A program made the translations under genes and the position numbers. Below the pieces are notes generated by a model. The model was given only the letters and a program-made list of their open reading frames with translations, did not search any database and was not told where the DNA came from. Of a DNA stretch of 64,000 nt, positions 9,298 through 19,640 are shown piece after piece (positions within the stretch are counted from its first letter, which is position 1; every line of letters starts with the position of its first letter). The DNA comes from Tubulanus polymorphus (Eukaryota > Nemertea > Palaeonemertea > Tubulaniformes > Tubulanidae), in the NCBI RefSeq assembly GCF_964204645.1, contig NW_027437461.1:31001-95000 (forward strand), read 5' to 3'.

Positions 9298-9653
9298 TTA
9301 TTTATCAAAAAATTACTATCATCAAAATATTTAGTTATCTTATTTATGATTAATTCGACATTTATTTCATTACTAGTTTCATTTGTATATATTTCAATTA
9401 TTATTTTTTTAATATCATCGATGATAAAATCTTCATCTAATTCATAAAATCTTAAAGATTCTCTAATTAAATTAGTAATCTTTTCTACATTTAAAGTTTC
9501 TTTATCTATTGTTTTTTCATACTCAAATGTTGTTTCATTAGAAAATGCAATATTTTTAATATGTGTAATTACATCATTAACGTTAAATTTCATTTCTTTC
9601 TCACGTTTAAAATCAAATCCAAAACATATGCTCGGTCCGACCGTTATATTCAT
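9294..9653 (-). CDS. Small helical protein of unknown function
   Basis: An intact 119-residue frame rich in Ile, Glu, Asn and Thr, without membrane segments or known motifs. It ends 4 bases inside the start of the next gene (9297) and begins after a class A signal, so it belongs to the same closely packed - strand series. No homology is recognised. Confidence 0.58.
   Translation of the reverse strand: MNITVGPSICFGFDFKREKEMKFNVNDVITHIKNIAFSNETTFEYEKTIDKETLNVEKITNLIRESLRFYELDEDFIIDDIKKIIIEIYTNETSNEINVELIINKITKYFDDSNFLINK
9295..9316 (-). promoter_or_regulatory. Promoter-like start signal, class A
   Basis: TAATTTTTTGA followed by TAAATAAATG on the - strand, ATG at 9297. The signal lies inside the last codons of the upstream gene, an overlap of regulatory and coding sequence. 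Confidence 0.58.
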
Positions 9654-9673
9654 TTATATAGTGAAAAAATTAC
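9651..9673 (-). promoter_or_regulatory. Promoter-like start signal, class A
   Basis: GAGTAATTTTTTCAC followed by TATATAAATG on the - strand, ATG at 9653. The TAA inside its T-tract start is the stop of the upstream gene (9670-9672). Confidence 0.6.
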
Positions 9674-10423
9674 TCTTTACATCTTATAACTAATTCATAA
9701 ATTACAGGGAAATTATTTAAATCAATTAAATATCCATTATGATTTCTTATTTCTAATTTAAAATTATTAAATTTAGGAATGCAAGGTTTGAAATCACATT
9801 CTGTTAAATTATAATTTATTTGCGTTCCAAATTGTTTAACATTTTAAATGGTAAAATATTTAATATACTAGAATTACAAGTTATATCTTTAGTTGCTTCA
9901 AATGTTTTTGTAGGATTAATTTAATTGCAATAAATATAAAAGTGTGTAAAAGTCATTATATTTGTATAAGTTTCAATACTTGAATAATGTCTATCCGGAA
10001 GTATTCCAAACAGTTTATCTAAAGGTTTTCTTACTAGAAATCTATGTTGTTCATTAGTTAACTTTATTCTTATTTTATTCGAACTATCACTTTTGATAAA
10101 TTTAATTTCAAATCGAGCAGCTGAGCCCATTTTTAAACGAGCTCTTTTATTAATTTCTTGCGCTAATGTTTCTAAATTATATAATCCTGGTTTTAGATAA
10201 AGATGAAACCATTTATTCAAATTTCTAACATAATTTTTAAAGCTAAATGATCAAGACTTTTATTCGATATATTATGAAAAGAATTACATAAACTTATATT
10301 AACTAATTTTAAATCAACACAATTCTTGAATTCTCTATCTAATTGTACTAGTAAATTATGTGATTTATAATTTGTAAGCCTTCTAGAATCAACAAATATT
10401 CTGTATTCTTTTAATTCTACCAT
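9670..10423 (-). pseudogene. Probable penton/minor capsid protein (single jelly roll), broken
   Basis: Coding sequence runs through three frames. The first, 10423 to 10217, opens with YRIFVDSRRLT and continues with LLVQLDREFKN. The second, 10220 to 9921, has LYLKPGLYNLETLAQEIN and LDKLFGILPDRH, then a TAA at 9921-9923. The third, from about 9,840 to 9670, has LEIRNHNGYLIDLNNFP. The opening DSR...VQLDRE and the closing RNHNG...LNNFP pattern fit what I recall of penton-type minor capsid proteins in Polintons. Lesions are a frameshift near 10,218, one stop and a frameshift near 9,840. About 245 residues when intact. It could also be a second double-jelly-roll-related protein. Confidence 0.55.
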
Positions 10424-10448
10424 TTATTTTACATATTTTCTTATTCGA
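10421..10448 (-). promoter_or_regulatory. Promoter-like start signal, class B variant
   Basis: AATAAGAAAATATG followed by TAAAATAAATGG on the - strand, ATG at 10423. It aligns with the class B copies at 3,023 and 10,780 with a few changes and lacks the class A T-tract. Confidence 0.5.
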
Positions 10449-10782
10449 AATCTATTTCATGGTGCCCTTTTTCATTCTTACCTTTGTATACGAAATAGAA
10501 ATCACCAGAACATAATTCTTCTAAATCTTCACTTGATAATCTATGAAATCTATCCGGTAAATATGTTCTGAATTTATGTGTATTTCCTTTTAATCCTTCA
10601 TATTCTAAGTGTATAACTAATTTATCTCCATATTTGTTAGTAACTGTATCAATATTTGTAATTAGATATTTCTTATGGATTGTTAATTCTGTTAACTTCT
10701 TAAATTTATAATCTACAGATTTTACATTTGAAGTATCTTTTATTCTATTTAAGAATTCACTGTGTGCTTGTTTACTCTCCAT
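10441..10782 (-). CDS. Small conserved Polinton-associated protein (LPxRF type)
   Basis: An intact 113-residue frame. Its C-terminal half has the pattern FRTYLPDRFHRLSSEDL, then FYFVYKGKNEKG and an acidic end. From memory, small proteins with a leucine-proline-x-arginine-phenylalanine core and a final valine-tyrosine-x-glycine recur next to polymerase genes in arthropod and cnidarian Maverick-like elements. Their function is unknown to me; single-stranded-DNA binding or another replication role would fit the position beside the polymerase, but this is speculation. It starts at a class B signal shared with the zinc-finger gene. Confidence 0.6.
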   Translation of the reverse strand: MESKQAHSEFLNRIKDTSNVKSVDYKFKKLTELTIHKKYLITNIDTVTNKYGDKLVIHLEYEGLKGNTHKFRTYLPDRFHRLSSEDLEELCSGDFYFVYKGKNEKGHHEIDFE

Positions 10783-10807
10783 TTATTATACATATTTTTA
10801 TTAAAAT
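10780..10807 (-). promoter_or_regulatory. Promoter-like start signal, class B
   Basis: AATAAAAATATG followed by TATAATAAATGG on the - strand, ATG at 10782. It is nearly base-for-base the same as the signal at 3,023-3,050, 7.7 kb away. Confidence 0.58.
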
Positions 10808-10811
10808 TTGA

Positions 10812-13013
10812 TTAACACGTTAGAATTCTTTTCATTATCTCGTTCTCTTTTGTTTCTTCTCTTTTAAATTTTAAGTATTCATCTAAATTACAACCATAAG
10901 CAACTGTATGAATTCCATCATCTAAAATATATCTTTTATCATCAAATGGGTTTAGACTTATCTTTTCAATTTCTTCAATAAACATTTCATGATCTTCAGA
11001 TCTTAAACATCTCATTTTATGTTTTCTAACTTCTTCATTGAATATACAATTGATGTAATCTTTGAAATGAATATTCTTTTCTACTACACTTTTGGTTATT
11101 CCTTTTAACTTTTTAGCTTCATGTTCTTTAGTTTTATATGAATACATTTTAGATCTAATACCTATGAACTCTATCATTTCTTCGCCACCTAATTCATCTT
11201 TGAATTTACCGGGAACTTTTTTATTATCATTGCTAAACAATTCATGATCTTTAGGATAATTACTGAAATCAAAATGATGTTTTAATGTTTTTAAATCATC
11301 AGTTATGTTATCAGTTTTTATCTTTAATATGTAACTGTCGGTATCAAAATATAATATTTCTATATGTTTTTCTCCAAAAGTGGTTGTAATACATTATAAT
11401 AGAATTCATACATTAGATATTTTGATAATTCTAAAACTGATGCGCCAACATAGATTGGTTTATTAAATTTCATTGATGTTCTTCTCATCTTAACTGCAGC
11501 TAAATTTTCATCAAATATTCTGTTACCAATGAACTTAGGATATGATTGTAAATGTCTAATTCTTTTACCATTACTGACTAACTCAATATCATTTCTATTT
11601 CTAATATTTTCACAAGTCTTACCATAGAATGCATTATTCATTAGTTTGAAGAAATCTTTCTCGAAATCAGTTTTAGCTTCAGTTCTCTGTTTGGTGTTAA
11701 AATCTATATATTTTTCTAACCACTTAGATTGACTGAATGAAATATATCTATGTACTTTTTTTAGGATCATTCCTTGTTTTAGATAAAACTTTAACATTCT
11801 ATAATGTACTACATAATTATATTTATCTTCCTGAGTTACCATTAACTTTTCTGTATGAATATGATTTTCAGGTTTAATTCTTTTTTGATAATTTGATAAT
11901 TCTTCATGTGTTACAGTTTTATGTTCGGGGCAGTATGCTAGATTTCTAGATTTAAATTTTTTATCTTCAGGATATTCTAAATCTACAACAAAGAAGTAAC
12001 CAGTATCTGAATCATCTGCAATATCTAGAATTCTTTTCTTCCAATCAAATTTATCATTATTTTCATTCTGTAAAACTTCAGTTAATTCAAATACTCCATA
12101 AGGTTGTGGTTCCATCATTGCCCAACCATACAAATTATTTGCATCTATATATAATAACTTATCCAGGGTTATCATTTACATTGAAATATCTATCACCTAA
12201 TACACCTGAAACTCCTCCTCTTATAGATTTTTCAAATAATAGTAATTGATCTATATTTGTTAACAAATCCATTTTTATATCTGTAAATTTTAATCCACAA
12301 TCCCATGTTAATACTGGTGATGAATAACAATGACATGGATTAATGTTAAAATATTTTAGGTTTACATCTCTAAACCTTTCGAATATATCGGTTAATAATA
12401 ATACATCTGATTTTAAATATATATCTACTAATTGCCCATGATTTTCTATTTTGAAATGATTCCAAATATTCAATGTTCTATTATAGACTTCATCTTTAAC
12501 ATATTCATTTTTTAATTCATCATAGAATTGTTCTTTCAATAATTCAGTTATGTTAAAATCATTATGATTTTTATAGAAAGAATATGGAATTGCTCCTTTA
12601 TATCTCATTAATTGAAAATCATCATTATTTGGGTAATATTCTTTTAATATCTTTAATTCATCATCAACTAATGATTTTGATAAGTTATCTAATGAACTAT
12701 TTAAAAATCTATATGAATCTATAAATCTTAAACACCCAAATTGGAATGATATATAATTCTCAGATGTTTTAGCTAACATTCTAAATTTATAAGTTGGTAT
12801 TTTATCTTTTGATCTATTTGAATTTAATCTGTCTATTTCATTATTAATTTCTTCTATTTTATGGCATAACTGTTTGATAAATAAATGTGCGTCATATCCT
12901 GATAGATTATGAAATATAACTGGTACAAAGTTAATTTTCTTAGCTTGTAAGTTACAATTCTCATGCGCAGCACCCCTAAACTTTCCATTCAAATGATTAT
13001 GGTCTCTTACTTT
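10812..13013 (-). pseudogene. Protein-primed family B DNA polymerase, C-terminal part
   Basis: This part holds the later exonuclease motifs and the polymerase domain. The segment 12992-12159 shows HNLSGYDAHLF, FIDSYRFLNSSL and YLKSDVLLLTDIFERFR (exonuclease II/III region). The segment 12175-11360 shows YIDANNLYGWAM (motif A, catalytic Asp) and KLMNNAFYGKT (motif B). The next frame, about 11,365-10,812, shows YFDTDSYI (motif C, two Asp). Frameshifts lie near 12,170 and 11,365. All catalytic aspartates remain recognisable. The upstream border is the Helentron-like insertion; the RDHNHLNGKFRGAAH pattern at the border is the typical link between the polymerase's zinc-binding pair and exonuclease II. 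Confidence 0.9.
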
Positions 13014-13015
13014 TT

Positions 13016-13044
13016 AGGGTTTCTGCTGCTTTCGCAGAAACCCT
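13016..13044. repeat. Terminal hairpin of the Helentron-like element
   Basis: AGGGTTTCTGC, a 7-base loop TGCTTTC, then GCAGAAACCCT: a perfect 11-bp stem immediately inside the insertion border. Confidence 0.88.
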
Positions 13045-13058
13045 CTTGTAATTCTGTT

Positions 13059-13059
13059 G

Positions 13060-13101
<42 letters not shown>
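13059..13101. repeat. (ATT)n microsatellite
   Basis: An uninterrupted ATT/TTA tract of about 40 bases just inside the left end. Simple repeats near one end are common in Helentrons. Confidence 0.9.
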
Positions 13102-14242
13102 TTTCCCCTTTCCAGCCAAAAATTTTTCATAAAATGTAACTCCTCTCAGATTCGACTACTAGCAGCTTATAAACCTAATTTTCAATTATGAAAGAAATAT
13201 AACTCAGCGCCTGACCATTTCCAATTTGCGTATTATAATTGATTATGAATTAATCCCGCGTAATTATTTGGTCTAAACAGGAAATAAGAATGTCGCAAGA
13301 ATCATCATCCATTGATAAATGTACATCGTGAAAAGCCTGCAAATTACCCGACGACCTTGAGCTTCAAAATAAATCACGGATTCGGATTTATAAATCGGGG
13401 TTCGACCTACGACATCCATTCAATGTTTTCAGATTTCGTGCGCATGCGTCAATTTAGCTCGGACGCCATTTTCTTTATTTTACAACGTGCGACGCCACTC
13501 TACGTTACTTGCATTTTTACGACTTTGTTGTGTGTTTCTGTGACCAATCTTCAGAGAGGTATGTATATATAACGGTTAGGCCTAATATGATGTATTTTTC
13601 CACGTAATCTGACGACTGGTATTAAAAGCCGACCGGAATTCGTCTTGATCCGCGTGTTGTGGTAGCAGTCGGGTCTGGTTGGTGTGAGATCGATATCGAA
13701 TCCCGCATGACTTACGCATAGAAGTAGCTTTTAAAAGGCCAAATTTGGGCTAGGTGTTAAGGTTGACCCAATGCGTATGATTTAATAATAGTGTTTGTGG
13801 TATGGGTAGAAAATATTTAGGCCTATATAGACAGCAGCTTAAATATTGAATAATGGGATTTGAACTGCACTAGTGTGTGTGTGTCTGTGTGCGAGAGCAG
13901 GGAGCACTCCATCTCCCTGACCCTGTGACTTATGATTAAGCCACCCGATTCTGCTGAATGCGAACAAGTCATCAGGTTTTCGTGAATGTGAATAAATACT
14001 ATAAGAAGGGACTGCCAATTTTAATGAACACAGAAATATCTTAATTGAAATCGTATGTCAGCTAATTTCAAATTGAAGGCCTATTATACATAAATTACAG
14101 TACACTCCGCCCACTCATGTCAGACCATTTGGGAGTGTAAAAATGTATCCTGCTTTCTGGATCTGATTCAAGCTTAAGTCTACTGTTTGTATATTCAATC
14201 TACCTAGGCCCATAGGCCTAATTGTGCCTGCCTAATTATTGG

Positions 14243-15067
14243 GGAAATCGACAATGTCAGGTTCTTGAATTTCTCGACTGATGGCGCTAGTTAGAACTGG
14301 ATATTGGTACCTAAATCTGCCATGTTCTAGTTTATTTGCAATAAAAATCTGGCCTCTCAATTTTTTAGTAGGCAGTAGTTATTTTACTGGATCTGGTCAC
14401 TGACTTCTGAACGCTATTTTGCAAAATATTGTCTCTAAATTGGCTGATTTACTACGCACATGCGCAAAGAGGTGCGCGGCTTAGATAATTGGAAGGAAGT
14501 GTGGAGAACAGAGTTTACCCGGACCAGTGAATTACTAGCCTAGCGTCTTCCTATTAGATCACAGAGCTCATTGAAAACCATCCGAATGTTTTAGCTACAT
14601 TTAGCCTCACCTAACCCTAACCCTATCCCTACTTGTGAAATCGAACCCTGTGGACCCTCTTCTCACCCTCTTGACACTAACCCTATCCAAACCCTTACCC
14701 TAAACCCAATAAAATGATTTAATTGTTACATAATAATTGGATTTGGCAAAATAGCGTTCAGAAGTCGGTGACCGGATCCAGGTTAAATATGCACTTCCTT
14801 TTTAGTAAGTGTATTTTACGTACATACATCATCACGTTTAATCCTTTAAGTATGATATCCTGGAAATCTGTTAGATTGGACAAAACGTCAAAAATTTTCC
14901 AAAAATCACAAATTTAGTGAAAAAAAATGCTCATTAAAAACTTGAAGCGAGAGATCTTTATTGCAAATCAACAAAACAAGGTGGATTTAGGTTCCAATTT
15001 CCGGTTCTGACTAGTGCCATCATACGAGTAATTCCAGAACTTGAATTTGTTGATATTTGTATTGGCA
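14243..15067. mobile_element. MITE with long inverted termini (family copy 1)
   Basis: The left arm (about 14,243-14,385) and right arm (about 14,925-15,067) are inverted copies: GATGGCGCTAGTTAGAAC against GTTCTGACTAGTGCCATC, and outer GTTCTTGAAT against a matching right end. The same element occurs at 34,427-35,233. It is interrupted by another inverted-repeat element. No coding capacity. Confidence 0.78.
14386..14784. mobile_element. Inverted-repeat element nested in the MITE
   Basis: The left end GGATCTGGTCACTGACTTCT continues GAACGCTATTTTG. The right end is its inverse (CAAAATAGCGTTC, then AGAAGTCGGTGACCGGATCC). Arms are about 38 bp with few mismatches. The interior has a degenerate CCCTAA-like stretch near 14,607-14,705. 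No gene. Confidence 0.75.
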
Positions 15068-15654
15068 TCATTCCTTTTCTAAAACGGAACCTGACGACCA
15101 ATTATTCAATTTCCTATTTATTTATTTTTTTAAACAAGACTCATCATGCAGGTATTCCCCGCAACAACAGGTTTCAGAGGGAAGACCACCCTTTTATTTT
15201 TGTTTCAACCCATCTTAAAATGAGCCACCAATCGGTAATCGGGCGAACCATAATAGTGTTCACTGCCTGTTTTAATACTCGTCGTTGCACATTTGTTCAG
15301 GATACTACGTCTAGCCTATGTGGGTTATAGGGTTTATTCCAAAAGTTTGCAAACAAAATCCAGTTAATTTGTTTAGTTTTGGAGACATTTTTGATGCATT
15401 GTTTTCAACACATTTTATTCAATTTTCTTCCAATCTTGCCATCAACCAAACCCAGCGGAGCTATCACAGCTGACAGGCTGCTTGTTCAACACACCATACC
15501 TATTTGTAGCAGGTGTCACCTATTGTTTCGAAATTTTAGAGAAAGTTCCTACAGGCTGATTAATAATGCTGTGATAATGTTTCTTTTGTGATAGGTCACA
15601 TACTTGATACTTGTTGATACTTGAAATAGGATATTGATCAGTACATTACTCATC

Positions 15655-18189
15655 ATGCCTAAAAGGAAAAGAAGAGCTGGTAGCTTTCAGCCGAAGAAGG
15701 TAAGACCCTCTTTTCATAGGCAAATGTTAATCTTCTAGTAAGAAGTATGTAGGCCTTTTTTCCGAGTAAAAAATTCATTAAACTGTTCATCACATGTGTT
15801 AGCTGCGCAATATTTTGGTGCCTGATTTTGGTATTTTATCAGAAAAAACCATATCAGTAAATCATAAACCAGTTGCTTAGAGGGTGTGTAACTGACCAGT
15901 GTCGTATCATCCCTGGTTCTTGTTGAGATAATTATAAGCTATTGAATTGAATTGAACTCATTAGAAAATTCTACGAACGTATAGTGAATGAATTTTTTTT
16001 CTATTTTCAGAAGGTGGAGGTGGTTGGAGTTCCCTCAGCCCTAACTGGACAAAACAGAGAGATGAAAAAAGGATCAATGGAAAAAAATTATGAAAAATCT
16101 CAAGATGAAGACTACAGAAGAGTTGAAAATGAAATCTTAAATGAAAACCTAAAAAACGCTCAAAATGAAAACTTTAACGAAACGCAAAAAGAAAACTCTG
16201 ATAACAATCAAAACAAGAAGTATGAAGTGAAAATCAATGAAAACTTTGAACCAAAAACTAATGAGAACTATGAATTGAATGCAAATGAAAAAGATGAAAT
16301 GAAAATGACTGAAAAACATGGAATGAAAATGAATGAAAAATATGAAATGCATATGAATGGAAACTATGATTTGAAAACAAATGAAAAAGATGAAATGAAA
16401 ATGACTGAAAAACATGAAATGAATATTAATGAGATCTATGATCAGACTATGAATCAAAATTGTGGAACTAATTCGAATGAAGATATGACAAAAAACAAAG
16501 TTGAGACAATTGAAGTGAAATCAGTTTTTTGTGACTTCAATCATGACAACTGTGATACGATTATGCATGACAACTATGATAAGACTAAACAAGGCAACTA
16601 TGATAAGGCTATATATGGAATCTGTGAAAAGATTACACTTGACAACTGTGATAAGATTCAACATGATAACGCTGGTCACAATATACATGAAACCTCATCG
16701 AAAATGAAAGCTGACTCATCTATTCAACCAATTTCGAGTATGATTTCGTGTAGAGATTGTGATGGCAATTTTGGTAACAGTGAGTCATGTTTAAGTGCTG
16801 AGAATATGAGATGTTCATCAATTCATGGAAATTTCCACCAGGGTCATCCAAAATACGATATTCATTCAGGTAAGCAATGTAACAAATGCATTAGCTGCAA
16901 TGATTCATGCATCAAATAAAGCTGTAATAAACTGGATGCCTCATGATATTGATTCAGTATTGAATATTGGAAATGATTTATACGCAACATTGACTAATAT
17001 GAATACAATAACAAATATGTATTTATTGATCAGTGAGCTACCAACTGCTGTTGAGATTGGAAATTCCATTTATAATGTGACTGTTGGATCCCCTCAAGTT
17101 GCTATATCTGAATTATCTGATGAAATGAGAGCTGGAAATTTTGGAATTATCAGTGAACTACATGAATGTTTGCACAATAATCTGCTTAATTACGACACAT
17201 GCTTTATAACATTTGCTGGAAATACATTTTGTGTTTTAAAACAGGATGACATGTACTGGGTATTTGATTCACATTCGAGAGATGCATCAGGAATGATGAC
17301 CGCTGATGGACATGCTGTATTAGTAAGGTACTCTTGTGTTAATTGTATTGTCAAACATTGTCAGAATCTTGCAGCTTCAATGAATCAGAGGCAACCAATA
17401 CAGTATGAAATTACAGTGGCTTCTATCAACCATGAAATTGAAACTACTGTAGAGAATAGCATTATCGAAGCAACGACTACATACTCTCCAAACTACCAAC
17501 AAACAAGTAGTGAAGATGAACTGCCCTATACAAACCCAAAAGTAGATGAATGCGATGTAATTGTTACTAGTGAATCCGTGCAGCATGATGATTTAATTTA
17601 CAACCCACTAGAAAAAGGTCAGTGCAAAACATTATGCTCTATTCTAGGTATTCATTGTCGACCCTCAACTCTCGGATATGAATGTATGCCCAAATATGAT
17701 GGACAACTCTACTCTCCATGTAATACGCAGAAAATTAAAGGCGATGGAAGCTGTTTTTTTCGGGCAATTTCATATTCAATCTGTGGAACTGAGCAATATC
17801 ATCGGGCTATACGCACCGAAGTTTTAAAGCACATGCGGCAGAATTCCGACAAATTCCAACCACATCTGAGAAATCCACAACTTACTATAAATGAGTATAT
17901 TGATGAATCCCGTATGAAATATACAGGTACTTGGGTGACAGAGGTTGAAATTCTTGCAACAGCTGATTTACTGCATGCTGATATATATACATTTGTAGGC
18001 AATGGTTGGTTACGATTCGCTGGTTCTACTTTCAGTGCACCAAATCGTGTGTGTGAATTAAATGGCAACATTTATTTGAAAAATTGCAGAGGTGTACACT
18101 ATGAAGTTGTGTCATGTGTGAAACAATCTGAGGAATGTATTTGCTCTTGGTGTGGCAAGCGACAAAATACTGAAAAAACTAATGAGTAA
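15655..18189 (+). pseudogene. Spliced cargo gene: C76-like deubiquitinase region plus OTU cysteine protease
   Basis: Exon 1 is 15,655-15,699 (MPKRKRRAGSFQPKK, donor AAG|GTAAGA). Exon 2 begins at 16,011 after TTTTCAG, in phase. A long Asn/Lys/Glu/Met-rich stretch of degenerate short repeats (about 16,080-16,480) follows. The next region (about 16,865-17,380) has Gln-Cys, a WMP, and FDSHSRDASG. This Cys...Asp-x-His layout resembles the herpesvirus large-tegument-type (C76) deubiquitinase fold. The OTU domain (about 17,730-18,115) shows KGDGSCFFRAIS (catalytic Asp/Cys box) and a late GVHYEVV (catalytic His). A Cys pair pattern (CICSWCGKR) ends the protein. A one-base frame change near 16,876-16,880, right after the Gln-Cys, separates the halves; it is either decay or a sequencing error. 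OTU domains are known in Helentron proteins; the combination with a C76-like domain is the unusual part. Confidence 0.7.
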
Positions 18190-18220
18190 ATACAGTTTAT
18201 AAACTGTATTTACTCATTAG
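18179..18220. terminator. Perfect 42-bp palindrome at the end of the cargo gene
   Basis: CTAATGAGTAAATACAGTTT A is followed directly by its exact inverse complement, a 21-bp stem with no loop. It contains the cargo gene stop codon (TAA, 18,187-18,189). It could form a cruciform or a 3' RNA hairpin. The terminator role is inference. Confidence 0.65.
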
Positions 18221-19560
18221 AAAATGAGGTTTTTAATGTTATCGCTTTTATGGTTATTCAGGCAGATTTGTTTATAGGGGAGTTGTGTGCTGGTGCAAAT
18301 GCAGTAAATGTTTCGATTATCAGAGTCTCCTATTTGGATGGGTTTTGTAATGTTATAATATGATAATGTCACAAGTTGGTAATAGGTTTATGTTGTTTAA
18401 TTCTGTCCACTTGTACACATTTGAATTTCGATGTTGTTTGCTTATCATGACACATGTGTAGGAGGTTATGGTACTGGGTTGTGTAAATGTGTATGGGAGG
18501 TTATAATATTTCGTTCTGTAGAGTCTCCTCTGCGAATATATGTCAGAGGGTGACGCGTATTAATGAAGCAGGGTGTTGTGTAGTGGTGTGTATGTAGTGT
18601 ATGTTTTGATTTCGATATGTGGAAACATCTATGTGGATGTATATAGGAGGGTCAGGTGTGTTACAATAGTGGGGTTTTGTATATACAGGCATGTGTAGTT
18701 ATGATTTTAATTTTATGTGACCTTTATGTGAATTCATTTATGAGTGACAGGGTTTATATTTTAGTGTTTTTGAAGATTGTGTGACAATAGTAAATGGGTA
18801 AATTGATGTACCTAGTTTCTAGGGAATGAAACAGTGTGTATTTGGAATTGATATGTTGTTAAGTAACAGTGGTATAAGCTGGGGAAAGTATGTAGATAGT
18901 TGTAATGGGGCATGAATGATATTTGACATTGTGATTGATATGTAGCAATGTAACAGTAAGATATGGTGGTGGATGTATATATCTAGCTGTCATGGGGATG
19001 AAGCAGTCACTGTGTGGAATGGATGTGTTGGAATGTAACAGCTATGTACAGTGTACAAAATGAGTATTATTTCATGCTGGGGGATATTGATGCGTTGTTG
19101 CCATAGGTTTTGATGTGATAACACTGTACATATATTACCACCATTAATATTACTAAACACATATGTACAGTCTTATGAATGATTATGTATGGAACTGTAT
19201 GAAGGATTGTATTGAATATATAGGAAATGGTAATTGATCATGTAGCAATCATTTGTGGCGATGTATGTATTTTGTATTGTGCAGTGAGATAGTATTCAGA
19301 AATGTTTGTAATCAATGTTGTGGGATGAAATATAAATAAAAGGTGGATGGTATGATGATATGTGTTGTGTATAATTATTGTTTCCAAATTTGGTGCTTAT
19401 CCCCATATGCTTGGCCAAGTTCTGATGTCATTTACTACATTGTCCCTGGCAAGGATTTGAGCTTGATGGCATGGCGACTGCCACAGTACAATGGGGTTCC
19501 TGCAGTGCTGCTGTGGCAATTGAGGATTCCACTCATAGCTAGTGACAATCCGCCAGGTTG
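18221..19560. other. Non-coding, strand-asymmetric G/T-rich region
   Basis: No gene seen. The + strand is strikingly rich in TG/GT steps and poor in C over about 1.1 kb (18,230-19,330), unlike any other stretch of the window. An AATAAA occurs near 19,335. Confidence 0.6.
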
Positions 19561-19582
19561 CTAGTAAGTAGTTCGTCATTCG

Positions 19583-19640
19583 CCAGTGCGACATATGAAA
19601 GTTAGGCAGAAACCCGTTATCGCTGCTATGCAGCTATATT
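19583..19640. repeat. 3' terminal motif and hairpin of the Helentron-like element
   Basis: GGCAGAAACCCGTTATCGCT continues into GCTGC-TAT-GCAGC and ends CTATATT before the polymerase sequence resumes. Nearly the same series is at 52,119-52,153. Confidence 0.78.

Larger units (their letters stand above)
13102..15654. other. Non-coding Helentron sequence with nested MITEs
   Basis: No credible gene. The segment around 13,440-13,510 is GC/CpG-richer and could contain the cargo gene promoter, but no motif proves it. The middle holds the nested inverted-repeat elements listed separately. Confidence 0.5.
13011..19640. mobile_element. Helentron-like (Helitron2-type) rolling-circle element, non-autonomous, inserted in the polymerase gene
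   Basis: The polymerase sequence stops at a T-run near 13,011-13,015 and resumes in matching context at 19,639, with T-runs on both sides. The left end is a perfect 11-bp-stem hairpin followed by an (ATT)n microsatellite. The right end carries GCAGAAACCC, the inverse of the left hairpin arm, and a short GCTGC-TAT-GCAGC hairpin a few bases before the border. No TIR or long target duplication exists. T-T insertion sites, subterminal inverted motifs and a 3' hairpin are hallmarks of Helentrons. No Rep/helicase gene is present, so it is non-autonomous with a cargo gene. A second copy of the 3' end lies near 52,119-52,153. Exact ends are ambiguous within the T-runs. Confidence 0.78.

Noticed and set aside
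13312-13572. 86-codon open frame near the left end of the Helentron
   Set aside because: No similarity or splice connection to the cargo gene; more likely untranslated or promoter sequence.
14600-14705. CCCTAA-like stretch resembling telomere repeats
   Set aside because: Only a few imperfect units inside a MITE; not a telomere or convincing interstitial array.
16149-16457. 102-codon frame on the - strand
   Set aside because: Antisense of the Asn/Lys/Glu repeat region of the cargo gene; low complexity.
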